From Thermoanaerobaculia bacterium (GTDB lineage: Bacteria; Acidobacteriota; Thermoanaerobaculia; Multivoradales; J023), in NCBI GenBank assembly GCA_030431255.1, contig JAUIJL010000021.1:62001-126000 (forward strand): a stretch of 64,000 bases of DNA, given 5' to 3'. The notes under the pieces were generated by a model. The model was not told where the DNA came from. It saw only the letters and a list, made by a program, of their open reading frames with translations, and did no database searches. A program made the position numbers and the translations under genes. Of this stretch, positions 1-8,595 are shown piece after piece (the stretch's first letter is position 1; each line of letters begins with the position of its first letter).

Positions 1-1536
1 TTGGTGGAAAGAGCCGCCGGCATCCACCCAACCGACGATTTCCGAGTCGGTCTCGAACGTCGAGAATTTCGGGTGATCGTCGGTTTGGGTGATCTCGAAA
101 AAGCTCGATTCCAATTGGGCCACCGCGTCCAAGATAGCCTGGGCGGCATGGGTCTCACCGGCCTTGCCGGCGGAGCGGGCCTTTTCGCGAGCGGCTTCCA
201 TCAAGCGGTCGTAGCCGTCCTTATCGACCTTCAATCCGCGCTCGCCGGCGATGATTTGGGTCAGGTCGATGGGGAAGCCGTAGGTATCGTGGAGCTTGAA
301 GGCGGTTTCACCGTCGATGGTCTCGGCTTGGCGCACGGCCTCGGAGTCGGCCGCGACCTGGAAGAGCTTGAGGCCCGTGTCCAACGTGCGGGCAAAGGAT
401 TCTTCTTCCTCGTGGATGGCCTCCGTCACCCGATCTTGATTCGTTTTGAGCTCGGGGAAGACACCGCCCATTTGATCCACCAGCGCCGGCACTAAAAGAT
501 GCAGGAACGGGCGGTCGACGCCCATATATTGGCGACCGTACCGGTAGGCCCGACGCAGGATCCGACGCAACACATAACCGCGACCCTCGTTGTCGGGCAA
601 GGCACCGTCGGCGATGGCGAAGGAGAGGCATCGCAGGTGGTCGGCCAAGATGCGATAGGTGACGTCGCGCATCTGCTCGTCGGAGGGACGGCCGGACGGC
701 ATGGTGGCGGCGTAGGCCGGCGCGCCGGTTTGGCGGCGGATCGCTTCCATCAGGGGCGAGAAGACGTCGGTGTCGTAGTTGGATTTCTGGCCTTGCAGCA
801 CGGTCACCAAGCGCTCGAAACCCATGCCCGTGTCCACGTGTTTGGAGGGCAGGGTGTGGAGCCGAGAGCTTGCGTCGCGGTTGAATTGGATGAAGACCAG
901 ATTCCACACCTCGAAGACCCGCGGATCGTCGGCGTTGACCAACGGCCCACCGCTCAGGTCCGGGGTCAGGTCCACGTGGATCTCGGTGCACGGCCCGCAC
1001 GGCCCGGTGTCGGCCATTTCCCAGAAGTTGTCCTTCTTGTCGAAGGCGTGCACGTGCTCGGCCTTGATGCCGGTGGTGTCCAGCCACAGCCGGCGGGCCT
1101 CGTCGTCCGCGGGCAGACCATCGGCCTCGTCACCGGCGAAATAGGTCGCGTGGAGCCGCTCGGCGGGGATGCCGTAGACCCCGTTCAGCAGCTCCCAGGC
1201 CCAGCGGATGGCGTCTTCCTTGAAGTAGTCGCCGAACGACCACGAGCCGAGCATCTCGAAGAAAGTGTGGTGGTAGGTGTCGTGACCGACGTCGTCCAAG
1301 TCGTTGTGCTTGCCGCCGGCGCGGATGCACTTCTGCGTGTCGGCGGCGCGCAGATAATCGCGGCTGCCGGTGCCCAAGAAGACGTCCTTGAATTGGTTCA
1401 TGCCCGCGTTGGTGAACAGCAGGGTCGGGTCGTCCAGGGGCACCACCGGGGAAGGCGGCACGATGGTGTGTTGCCGTTCTTCAAAGAAGTCGAGGAAGCT
1501 TTGGCGAATTTCGTCGGCGGTTTTCGGCGCGGTCAT
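1..1536 (-). CDS. alaS: Alanyl-tRNA synthetase, N-terminal part (cut by window start)
   Basis: Class II synthetase that charges tRNA-Ala in the cytoplasm. The 512 codons in view start at ATG 1536 and read into the left edge with no stop, so the 3' part of a protein that is usually about 870 residues is outside. The frame shows AlaRS catalytic-core segments: [29 protein letters not shown] and [16 protein letters not shown]. The C-terminal editing and oligomerisation domains are not visible. It lies 120 bp downstream of the GluQ-like gene on the same strand, so cotranscription is possible. The ribosome site in front of the ATG is weak. Confidence 0.96.
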   Translation of the reverse strand, partial: MTAPKTADEIRQSFLDFFEERQHTIVPPSPVVPLDDPTLLFTNAGMNQFKDVFLGTGSRDYLRAADTQKCIRAGGKHNDLDDVGHDTYHHTFFEMLGSWSFGDYFKEDAIRWAWELLNGVYGIPAERLHATYFAGDEADGLPADDEARRLWLDTTGIKAEHVHAFDKKDNFWEMADTGPCGPCTEIHVDLTPDLSGGPLVNADDPRVFEVWNLVFIQFNRDASSRLHTLPSKHVDTGMGFERLVTVLQGQKSNYDTDVFSPLMEAIRRQTGAPAYAATMPSGRPSDEQMRDVTYRILADHLRCLSFAIADGALPDNEGRGYVLRRILRRAYRYGRQYMGVDRPFLHLLVPALVDQMGGVFPELKTNQDRVTEAIHEEEESFARTLDTGLKLFQVAADSEAVRQAETIDGETAFKLHDTYGFPIDLTQIIAGERGLKVDKDGYDRLMEAAREKARSAGKAGETHAAQAILDAVAQLESSFFEITQTDDHPKFSTFETDSEIVGWVDAGGSFHQ

Positions 1537-1656
1537 GGCGTTGATTCCGGAGCTGTTTCAGAAGTCGTCGGGGTCGATTCGAGGCCTTGGGCGGCCGGCT
1601 GGAGCGCGCCCGCCTTGGGTTGGAGGGGCGGAGCATAGCAGGTTTGGGGCCCGTCG

Positions 1657-2661
1657 TTAGGTGAGCAAGTGCTCCGCCAGATTCTCGGGCAGCCGCCAGT
1701 CCTCAAGCCGGATTCGGCTCACATCGAAGGCGTCCAAGAGCTCCCGGGGGCCGCACGGCACGGGACGGTCCAGCAGGCCGAGGCTGAAGGCCAGATATCC
1801 GACGAGCTCCTCGGGCACGACGCCCGCGTCCCGAAGGGATCGCAGGGTCAGACCACCGTCCCGCTTCGAGAGCTTCTCACCGTCGGCGTTGAGCACCATG
1901 GGCAAGTGCACGTAGCGGGGAACCTCACCTCCGAGCGCTTCGATGAGCTGGATTTGGCGGGCGGTGGAGTCGAGCAAGTCGACCCCGCGAATCACCTCGT
2001 CGATGTCCATGGCGATGTCGTCCACTACCACGGCCAGCTGATACGCATAGAGACCGTCCCGGCGCTTGAGCACGAAATCGCCGACGGTTTGGTCCACCCG
2101 TTCGGTGATGTCGCTCTGCAATCCGTCGCGGAAGGTCACGGGTTGATCGTGGACCCGAAAGCGGAGCGCGTCGACGGTTGAGGAATTCGACGAATTTTCC
2201 GCCCCGAGGAGGTATCTTTCGTACCAATCCGGCGCTAAGATCTGCGGCCGCCAGGCGGTGGGATAAGGCGCGGTGCTCGGACCATAGCTGCCATGGGGAG
2301 CCATGGTCAGGTCTTTCAGCTCGCGACGGGTACGACCACAAGGGAAAAGGCGTCCCGAGCCCGCCAGCTGCCGCAAGGCCAGCTCATAGAATTCATAACG
2401 TAGAGACTGAATATAGGGCGCGTGTGGACCCCCCAAAGCGGGGCCCTCGTCCCAGTCCAAACCCAACCATTGTAGATCGAAAATCGCCGCGTCGGCCGCG
2501 CCGCTCAAGGCCCTCGGTGGATCGAGATCCTCGAGCCGCCAAATCAGGCTGCCGCCCCGCGAGCGCACGGAAAGCCAAACCACCAACGCGGTGCGCGCGT
2601 TGCCCACATGGATCCAGCCGGACGGCGTCGGCGCCCATCGGCCTCGGGGTCGTCTGCTCAT
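1657..2661 (-). CDS. gluQ: Glutamyl-Q tRNA(Asp) synthetase-like protein
   Basis: A 334-residue GluRS paralogue without an anticodon-binding domain, the hallmark of GluQRS, which glutamylates queuosine in tRNA-Asp. The HIGH-type motif is HVGN (residues 18-21) and the KMSKS-type motif is KLSKRD near residue 262. The zinc site known from E. coli GluQ (Cys-x-Cys, Tyr, Cys) is incomplete. Cys108 is kept, but the second Cys is Arg and the Tyr-x3-Cys segment reads YPTAW. The enzyme may therefore bind metal poorly or differently. It is divergent from the ATP-grasp gene at 2878 and upstream of alaS. Confidence 0.88.
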   Translation of the reverse strand: MSRRPRGRWAPTPSGWIHVGNARTALVVWLSVRSRGGSLIWRLEDLDPPRALSGAADAAIFDLQWLGLDWDEGPALGGPHAPYIQSLRYEFYELALRQLAGSGRLFPCGRTRRELKDLTMAPHGSYGPSTAPYPTAWRPQILAPDWYERYLLGAENSSNSSTVDALRFRVHDQPVTFRDGLQSDITERVDQTVGDFVLKRRDGLYAYQLAVVVDDIAMDIDEVIRGVDLLDSTARQIQLIEALGGEVPRYVHLPMVLNADGEKLSKRDGGLTLRSLRDAGVVPEELVGYLAFSLGLLDRPVPCGPRELLDAFDVSRIRLEDWRLPENLAEHLLT

Positions 2662-2877
2662 AGCCGAACCCTATCTCAAACGGCCGGCCGTGATTTGGCC
2701 GGCGTTCGAAGGGATTCCGTCCAACGGAGCCCAACCGTGCCCCAGCATCGGCCTTCCTCGCTCCATTGCGATGTCGTTGCCTGGGCCCACGGATCCTTCG
2801 GCATCGGCCACGAGCTCGGCATCAAGTCGGCAAAAAATCTGCGCCCAAAGTGGTAGTCTTTCGCCCGGAGCCCCACT

Positions 2878-4107
2878 ATGTCCAAACACGTTGTTTTCTT
2901 AGGTCCCGACCTCTTCTCCGCGTATGTCGACCTGGTCCGAGGTCTCAAACGCGCCGGCGTGCGGGTGACCGGCATCGGCCACACGCCGATCCAGAAGCTC
3001 GACCCGCGCCTGCACCGATATCTCGACGGCTACGAGCAGATCGCCAACACCATGGACGCCGGTCAGGTGCTGAAGGCCGTCCAGGTGATCGGACGTCGCG
3101 CGCCCGTGGATTTGCTCGAAACCGGTGACGAGTCGTTGGTGCTGTCCGCGGCTCAGGCCCGTCAAACCCTTGAGCTGCCCGGCTTGACCGTTCGGTCCGC
3201 CACCCTCTGCCGCGACAAGCCGGCGATGAAAGACGTGCTGCGCGAAGCCGGGGTGCCGACCGCGGCGTCCGCGGCGGTCAGCTCGTTGTCGGAGCTGCGG
3301 CAATTCGTGGAGCGGGAGGGCTTTCCCGTCATCCTCAAACCCAGGGCCGCCTTGGGCAGCTTGGGCACCCACCGGGCGGACAATGTGGCGGAGCTGGAGA
3401 AGGCCGCCAAAGCGCTCAAAGTCGATCAAGGCATGTCGACGGCGGTGGAAGAGTTCGTCGAAGGGCATGAAGGCTTCTACGACACCCTGTCGATCGACGG
3501 CAAACCGGTGCACGAATTCATCTCCCACTACTACCCGAATGTGCTGCCGGCCCTCGCGGATCGCCGGGTGGCGCCCCAGATCGCGGCCACCAATCGGGTC
3601 GAGTTGGAAAGCTACAACGAGCTGCGGGAGATGGGGCGGAAAGTCATCGAGGTCTTGGGCATCGGCACGTCGGCCACCCACATGGAGTGGTTCTTCGGGC
3701 CCAAGGGGCTCAAATTCTCGGAAATCGGCGCCCGCCCGCCCGGTGAGCGGATCTGGGATCTCTACTCGGTGGGCAACGACCTCAACCTGTGGACGGAATG
3801 GGCGATGATCATGGTTCACGGCCGACAAGCTTCGACTTTGAGCCGTCGGTTCGCCACCGGCTCGTTGCAGATCCGCCCGGATCGTGACGGTCGAATCGCC
3901 GGTTATGAGAATCTTCGACCGGTGATGAAGGCCTTGAGACCCTATCTTTTCGAGCATCGATTGCCGGTCCGCGGAACCCCGACGGATCCGATTTACAAAG
4001 GTTATTACAACAACGTTTGGTTCCGATTGAGGCACCCGGACTACGACGAGCTGTGCAAGCTGATGAGCTTCGCGGGAGATCACCTGCGCGTGCGCGCGGT
4101 GGCATGA
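2878..4107 (+). CDS. ATP-grasp ligase 1 (unknown substrate)
   Basis: A 409-residue ATP-grasp protein. This fold makes acyl-phosphates from carboxylates and joins them to amines. The N-terminal about 110 residues form a Rossmann-like pre-ATP-grasp domain. The nucleotide-binding lysine is in FPVILKPRAALGS (about 148-160), the central strand is VEEFVEGHE, and the metal segment is SEIGARPPGER (about 280), where the usual E-x-N-x-R asparagine is Gly. GGAG lies 8 nt before the ATG. It is the first gene of three ATP-grasp genes in tandem and the most divergent of them. L-amino-acid or peptide ligase activity is likely from fold and context; the substrate is unknown. Confidence 0.85.
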   Translation: MSKHVVFLGPDLFSAYVDLVRGLKRAGVRVTGIGHTPIQKLDPRLHRYLDGYEQIANTMDAGQVLKAVQVIGRRAPVDLLETGDESLVLSAAQARQTLELPGLTVRSATLCRDKPAMKDVLREAGVPTAASAAVSSLSELRQFVEREGFPVILKPRAALGSLGTHRADNVAELEKAAKALKVDQGMSTAVEEFVEGHEGFYDTLSIDGKPVHEFISHYYPNVLPALADRRVAPQIAATNRVELESYNELREMGRKVIEVLGIGTSATHMEWFFGPKGLKFSEIGARPPGERIWDLYSVGNDLNLWTEWAMIMVHGRQASTLSRRFATGSLQIRPDRDGRIAGYENLRPVMKALRPYLFEHRLPVRGTPTDPIYKGYYNNVWFRLRHPDYDELCKLMSFAGDHLRVRAVA

Positions 4108-4157
4108 GCGTCTGTTTAACCGGCTGACTACACTGGGTTTCCTCAGGATTCCAACCC

Positions 4158-5402
4158 ATGAGATATCTCTTACTCGATCCCATCGGCGATTACGCCGCCC
4201 GCCAGAAGACGTTTCTCGATCGCCTGCCGCTGGATGCCGTCGCGATTTTCTCCTCAAAGGCTCGATACGGGGCCTGGGAGCATAAGTGGAAGCACTCCTT
4301 GGGGCATCGCGTGGTGGACACTTTCCTCGCCGAAGAGGGCACCGACCTCAAAGCGCTGTGCGAGGAAATCGATCGGACCTATCCCGAAGGCTTTGCTGGC
4401 ATCGTGCCCTGGGACGAGCTGCACACCGTGTTGGCGGCGGAGATCTCGGAGCTGTTGGAGCTCAATTGGAACCCTAAGAAGGTGGTGGAGCGCTTTCGCG
4501 ACAAATACGTCATGAAAGACCGCCTGCGCCAGGTCGGCGGGGTACGGATCAACGCGTCGGCCATCGTGCACAATGCCCAAGAAGCAGAGGCTTTTCAAGA
4601 GCAAGTGGGAAGGTGGCCGATCGTGGTCAAACCCACGGGCGGAGCGGGATCCATGCAAGTGGTGGTGGCCCGCAGCCCCTCGGATCTGCTGCGCGGTTGC
4701 CAAGTGGTGCTCGAAGGGGGATGGGGCGGGGTGCTGCTGGAGGAATATATCGGCGGCCAAGAATTCGCGGTCAACGGCATCGTCGACCGAGACGGCGACT
4801 TTCTGCCCACCGACGTCTGGGCGTACGACAAGCGCGAAAGCCACGGCTTTTCCAACCTCTACTACCAGTCGATCAAAGTCTCCACGGACGAAGAGCCCTT
4901 CTGGCAGCTCGCCCGCTACGCCGCCGATGTGGTTTCCGCCTTGGGTCTTCGCCGGTCGCCGGTGCACATGGAGGTCAAAATCGACGACCAGGGCCCATGC
5001 TTGATCGAGGTCGGCGCCCGCATGGCCGGTGGCGATCAACCGGTGCTGGCGTCCAAGCTGCACCATCACAGCCTTTTTGAGCTGGCGGCTTGCCATTACC
5101 TCAGTGAGCTGCCGTCGTCGCCCCGGGATGTAGACTACGCCCACTACGATCATTACCAAGCGCGGATCGTCTCCGGCATCCAGACTTATGAGATCCCGAA
5201 GATTCGGGCGGTCTACGGACTGGACGAGATCCAGGAGCTGCCCTCCTTCGCGGGTATCGGTGCCCTGCGCCGACCCGGAGGCCGCGCGCCGGTCACCCAA
5301 GATCTCAACACGAAGTCCTACGAGATCTACTTGTTGCATCCCGACGGGCGGCAAGTGGAGCACGATCAGCAAATGGTCCGTCGCCTGTTGCGCTACGAGT
5401 GA
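4158..5402 (+). CDS. ATP-grasp ligase 2 (paralogue of the next gene)
   Basis: A 414-residue protein with an N-terminal preATP-grasp region and an ATP-grasp core. PIVVKPTGGAGS (about 153-164) carries the ATP-binding Lys, LLEEYIGGQEF (about 192) is the adenine-pocket strand, and LIEVGARMAGG (about 281) is the metal-binding strand. It aligns closely with the next protein along its whole length, including the identical LLEEYIGG and a shared YDKRESHG / YDRRESHG segment, so the two arose by duplication. It starts 50 bp after ATP-grasp 1 and ends 4 bp before ATP-grasp 3, so the three are almost certainly one transcript. No N-terminal signal or membrane segment is seen. Confidence 0.86.
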   Translation: MRYLLLDPIGDYAARQKTFLDRLPLDAVAIFSSKARYGAWEHKWKHSLGHRVVDTFLAEEGTDLKALCEEIDRTYPEGFAGIVPWDELHTVLAAEISELLELNWNPKKVVERFRDKYVMKDRLRQVGGVRINASAIVHNAQEAEAFQEQVGRWPIVVKPTGGAGSMQVVVARSPSDLLRGCQVVLEGGWGGVLLEEYIGGQEFAVNGIVDRDGDFLPTDVWAYDKRESHGFSNLYYQSIKVSTDEEPFWQLARYAADVVSALGLRRSPVHMEVKIDDQGPCLIEVGARMAGGDQPVLASKLHHHSLFELAACHYLSELPSSPRDVDYAHYDHYQARIVSGIQTYEIPKIRAVYGLDEIQELPSFAGIGALRRPGGRAPVTQDLNTKSYEIYLLHPDGRQVEHDQQMVRRLLRYE

Positions 5403-5406
5403 TGTT

Positions 5407-6645
5407 ATGACGTACGTGATTGTTGACCCTTGCGGGGAGTACCCTCGACATATCGTGGAATTTCTCGGCCGCACCGGCCGACAAGCCATCGCTGTGTTCA
5501 GCAGCCGAGGTCGCCACATGTTGTGGCGGAACAAATGGTCCCGCATCCTCGGTCGTCACGTGCTCGACACCTTTCCGGCCTACCTGGCTCCATCGCCGGA
5601 AATTCTGGCGGCCGCCATGGTGCGCAAGTGGTACCGCTTGGAGGGCATCATCGCTTGGGACGAGGAGACCGTGCGCCTTGGGGGAGCCCTGTCCGACCTC
5701 CTCGGCCTGGGTTGGAATTCCCGGGCGGTGATCGAGCGTTGCCGCGACAAAGCGGTGATGAAGGACTGGCTCCGACAACAGGGCACGGTGCGCATCAACA
5801 AAAGCGCGGTGGTGGAAGACGCGGCCGGTGCTACCGAGTTCCAGCGTTCCGTGGGCAAATGGCCCATCGTGGTCAAACCCACGGCCGGCTCCGGCTCGGA
5901 GAACGTCTTCTTCGCCCAGGACCGCGACGACCTGCTGAAATACTGCCAGCACGTGCTGACCCGCGGCTCGGGTGAGGTCCTGCTGGAGGAATATATCGGC
6001 GGCCACGAGGTGGTGATCGACGGCTTGGTGGATGGCAAAAGCGATCTTTTGATCACGGATGTTTGGATTTACGACCGTCGCGAAAGCCACGGCATCCCGA
6101 ATCTCTTCTACCAAACCTTCAAGGTGCACACCAGCGCGGCCATTTTTCACAGCGTGTCGAAATACGCCGGCGAGGTGGTGGAAGCCCTCAACCTGCGACG
6201 GGCGCCGATTCACATGGAAGTGAAAGTGGACGACGACGGCCCTTGCCTTATCGAGGTCGGTGCCCGGTTCGCCGGCGGCAGTCTGCCGATCCTGGCGTCC
6301 AAGCTGCACGGCCGCAGCATCTTGGAGCTGGCCGCCTGCCACTACATCGCCAACCTACCCCTGACCGGCGGCGACCTCGACTACAGCCGCTACGACCAAT
6401 TGGAGGCCAGGGTCCTGCACGGCGTGCAAGATCACGACATCCGTAGGATCAAAGCCGTGCACGGCGTGGAGGTCATGGAGCTGCCGTCCTTCGAAGGCTT
6501 CGGCGTCCTGCGCACCGCCGGCATGCGCGCTCCCATCACCCGCGACCTCGACTCCGCCGCCTGGGAGCTCTACCTGATCCACCAAGACCTGGGTCAAATC
6601 GAGCGCGACGCCCGCCTCGCCCGTCAGCTGCTCAAATACGAATAA
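5407..6645 (+). CDS. ATP-grasp ligase 3
   Basis: A 412-residue ATP-grasp enzyme. The frame is open well upstream, but ATG 5407 gives an N-terminus (MTYVIVDPCGEYPRH) that matches the start of ATP-grasp 2, so this start is chosen. Core motifs are PIVVKPTAGSGS (about 152), LLEEYIGGHEV (about 190) and LIEVGARFAGG (about 280). A hairpin follows directly after the stop. It converges with the minus-strand micropeptide gene 54 bp away. With two paralogous ligases and one divergent one, stepwise or substrate-specific peptide or amino-acid ligation is a reasonable guess, but the reaction cannot be read from sequence. Confidence 0.86.
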   Translation: MTYVIVDPCGEYPRHIVEFLGRTGRQAIAVFSSRGRHMLWRNKWSRILGRHVLDTFPAYLAPSPEILAAAMVRKWYRLEGIIAWDEETVRLGGALSDLLGLGWNSRAVIERCRDKAVMKDWLRQQGTVRINKSAVVEDAAGATEFQRSVGKWPIVVKPTAGSGSENVFFAQDRDDLLKYCQHVLTRGSGEVLLEEYIGGHEVVIDGLVDGKSDLLITDVWIYDRRESHGIPNLFYQTFKVHTSAAIFHSVSKYAGEVVEALNLRRAPIHMEVKVDDDGPCLIEVGARFAGGSLPILASKLHGRSILELAACHYIANLPLTGGDLDYSRYDQLEARVLHGVQDHDIRRIKAVHGVEVMELPSFEGFGVLRTAGMRAPITRDLDSAAWELYLIHQDLGQIERDARLARQLLKYE

Positions 6646-6668
6646 CGGACGGAGCCGAGCCCCGTCCG
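6646..6668 (+). terminator. Hairpin after ATP-grasp operon
   Basis: A 7-bp stem (CGGACGG with CCGTCCG) begins at the base after the TAA of ATP-grasp 3. Only a weak T-rich stretch follows, so it is a possible rather than a firm terminator. Confidence 0.4.
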
Positions 6669-6698
6669 CGCCTAACATTTAAGGCTGGATCCGCCGGA

Positions 6699-6761
6699 TC
6701 AGCCTCCACCTTGCCAAGGATATTCGTTCGGTCCGGCTTGGATGTGGGTCGTGACGTTCAT
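6699..6761 (-). CDS. 20-residue peptide gene, candidate RiPP-like or tag precursor
   Basis: The minus strand has AAGGAG, a 5-nt spacer, then an ATG opening a 20-codon frame: MNVTTHIQAGPNEYPWQGGG, stop TGA. The ribosome site is as good as any in this window. The peptide has no Cys, Ser or Lys. It ends in Trp-Gln and three Gly, the flexible tail expected of a ligation substrate or tag. It sits 105 nt after the SpoIIE phosphatase on the same strand and faces three ATP-grasp ligases, which suggests it is their substrate. A 13-bp palindrome (GGCCAC-T-GTGGCC, 6792-6804) lies upstream. Expression and function are unproven; a chance frame is the alternative. Confidence 0.62.
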   Translation of the reverse strand: MNVTTHIQAGPNEYPWQGGG

Positions 6762-6791
6762 GATCTCTCCTTGAGGTCAGTCCTTATTCTG

Positions 6792-6804
6792 GGCCACTGT
6801 GGCC
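6792..6804. promoter_or_regulatory. 13-bp palindrome upstream of the micropeptide gene
   Basis: GGCCAC-T-GTGGCC is a perfect 6-bp inverted repeat around one base, 31 bp before the peptide ATG and 62 bp after the phosphatase stop. It could be an operator giving the peptide gene its own control. No clear -35/-10 pair was found. Confidence 0.3.
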
Positions 6805-6865
6805 AAAGATGGATACGAGCTCGAGAGGCCTGGGTTGCCGATCAGCCTTTATTCATCAGCCTCCA

Positions 6866-7642
6866 CTAATCAGCTTTTAGGATGATGATCGTTTGATCGT
6901 CGCTCCTCTCGCTTTCCAAACCGGCGAGGTAGTGGATCAAGGCTTCGAGGTTGTCGGCGGCGCTGCCTTGGGAGTGCTCGGCGAGAATTTGCTCGATGCT
7001 CGGGGCGACCCACGCGTCCAGGCGCTTGCGAAAGATTTCTTGGCCGTCGTGGTCGATCCGCTCGGTGACGCCGTCGGTGAAGAGGGCGAGGGTGTCGCCC
7101 TTTCGCAGGTCGATGGTTTTGAGCACAAAGCGGCTGCTTCGGCCCACGGGAATGGAGATTCCGGGAATGCGGAAGGTGGAGGAGTGGTAGAAACGAATTT
7201 TCTTGTTGGAGTTGTGAAAGACGATCGGCTCGATTTTGCCACCTTGCACGTAAATGAACTTACGGTCGAAGGGTAGGTAAATGCCCACTAAAACCTCGGC
7301 GTACTTTGCGTCGTCGGAAAACTTGCGCAAGGAATCGTCGAGCTGCGCCATGATGTGTGGCAAACGCTCGTGATTCTTGAGTCGGGCTCGGATTTCGGCC
7401 AAGGCGTAGACCATCAACAGGGCGGCGTTATAGCCTTTTCCTGAAATATCCCCCAGGGTAATGCCCAGGCTTCCTTCTTCCAGGGGCGTGAAATCGTAAA
7501 AGTCGCCGCCCACTGGGGCAAAGGGCTGCCAGGAGACCGCCAAGTCGATGGCTTCCATATCGGGAGGTTCCTGTAACAGCCGGCTTTGGACCTCGAAGGC
7601 GGCTTGGGCGGCGGCGGAGAGTTGGGTTGCGGCATCGGTCAT
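6866..7642 (-). CDS. SpoIIE/RsbU-type PP2C phosphatase
   Basis: A 258-residue stand-alone PPM/PP2C (SpoIIE-like) Ser/Thr phosphatase. Metal-binding motifs are complete: VGGDFYDF, GDISGKG, LFTDGVTE and DDQTIIIL. The ATG at 7642 overlaps the stop of the receiver-TIR gene as ATGA, which fixes the start and implies translational coupling, although the frame stays open further upstream. Such phosphatases usually act on phospho-Ser anti-sigma antagonists. No STAS or anti-sigma partner is adjacent here, so it may instead reset a component of this operon. Predicted cytoplasmic. Confidence 0.9.
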   Translation of the reverse strand: MTDAATQLSAAAQAAFEVQSRLLQEPPDMEAIDLAVSWQPFAPVGGDFYDFTPLEEGSLGITLGDISGKGYNAALLMVYALAEIRARLKNHERLPHIMAQLDDSLRKFSDDAKYAEVLVGIYLPFDRKFIYVQGGKIEPIVFHNSNKKIRFYHSSTFRIPGISIPVGRSSRFVLKTIDLRKGDTLALFTDGVTERIDHDGQEIFRKRLDAWVAPSIEQILAEHSQGSAADNLEALIHYLAGLESERSDDQTIIILKAD

Positions 7643-8511
7643 GGCTTGAGCATTCCTGCCTCGGTGAGATCGCGCCGGAGCTCCGGCACGCATTCGGATA
7701 CATTTTTGGTGAATTGCCTCTGCACCACACCGGCGAAGTCGGAAAAGATCGAGGTGCCGCTCTTGAGCAAGAGGGTGACCCGGGGACGGCCGAAATAACC
7801 GCAGAACCAACCCAGCTCCCAAATAGCGTTCGGTCTGGCTTGGAGATAGACGTCTCCGTCGGGCGACCGGACCTCGTCTTCCGGAGTGAAGATCGCGATG
7901 GCATAGGCGCAGCCGCAGGCGTGTTTTTCGAAATTCTCGATGAGCGTGGGGCTGCCGGCCAGGGATTGCTCCTCGAGCACGACCGGGGTCAGGCCGAATT
8001 CGCTTTTGATCAGAGCTTGCAGCTCTCGCCATTTGGCCTCCCCCCGGCCATGGATGATCAACACTTTGTCGGAGTGGGGGCGAGGACCCACTTGCGGGAA
8101 GCTTCCAGTTTCCAGCCCCGAGCCCAGCCCGAGGGCTCGATCCAGGGCCAGCTTGAAGGTTCTGGGAAGCTCTTCGATCTCCCTTTTGTCCATCACCTCG
8201 GTGACGAACGGGAAGTGTGCTTTCAGCTCCTTGGTGCCGGGGCGATGCCCGAGGGTGCTGATGATGATCACGCCGGGTGGGTGATCGATCCGGTTGCGGA
8301 TCGATTCGAGCAACAATCGACCTTCGGTTTGGCCCTTGAGATCCATATCGATGATCGCAACGTCGTAGTTGTTTTTCTTGATCATGCGCCAGGCTTGCTG
8401 TCGATGGTCGGCAAAATCCAGCTCGGCGTCGATCATGGTGTCGAAGAACTCTGCAACTTTTTTGGCGTCCTTTTCATCGTCGTCGACGATGAGAATCGAA
8501 TAGGGCATCAC
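7639..8511 (-). CDS. Response-regulator receiver fused to a TIR-like domain
   Basis: A 290-residue two-domain protein. Residues 1-about 125 form a phosphoreceiver (acidic triad VDDD at 9-12, likely phospho-acceptor Asp55 in VAIIDMD). Residues about 149-265 match the predicted nucleotide-binding TIR-like family PF10137: LIIHGRGE, VVLEEQ, IENFE, IFTPED, ARPNAIWELGWF and GRPRVTLLLK. Relatives occur as effectors of CBASS/Pycsar-type antiphage systems and can cleave NAD. Here the sensing domain is a receiver, so phosphorylation by the operon kinase would be the switch. Overlaps the phosphatase by ATGA and follows the second receiver protein by 84 bp. NADase activity is inferred. Confidence 0.86.
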   Translation of the reverse strand: MMPYSILIVDDDEKDAKKVAEFFDTMIDAELDFADHRQQAWRMIKKNNYDVAIIDMDLKGQTEGRLLLESIRNRIDHPPGVIIISTLGHRPGTKELKAHFPFVTEVMDKREIEELPRTFKLALDRALGLGSGLETGSFPQVGPRPHSDKVLIIHGRGEAKWRELQALIKSEFGLTPVVLEEQSLAGSPTLIENFEKHACGCAYAIAIFTPEDEVRSPDGDVYLQARPNAIWELGWFCGYFGRPRVTLLLKSGTSIFSDFAGVVQRQFTKNVSECVPELRRDLTEAGMLKP

Positions 8512-8595
8512 ATCATCCTCGGTCCCCGGGGCTTCTCGGCCTCGGCATAGAAAGAAAGTCGGGCTTCTCCGTCGTGGGCCGATGGTGCTGAGGAA

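Noticed and set aside
499-1638. Long plus-strand open frame opposite alaS
   Set aside because: It is antisense to a clear AlaRS frame and has no matching family.
2899-4257. 452-codon minus-strand open frame opposite ATP-grasp 1
   Set aside because: Low-complexity His/Arg/Gly composition of a shadow frame, no ribosome site.
4254-5546. 430-codon minus-strand open frame across ATP-grasp 2 and 3
   Set aside because: Antisense to two well-supported genes; long antisense frames are expected at this GC content.
2878-6761. Classical microviridin/graspetide cluster
   Set aside because: The ligases are about 410 residues with a different motif pattern, and the peptide lacks the Thr/Ser and Glu/Asp core and a leader helix.
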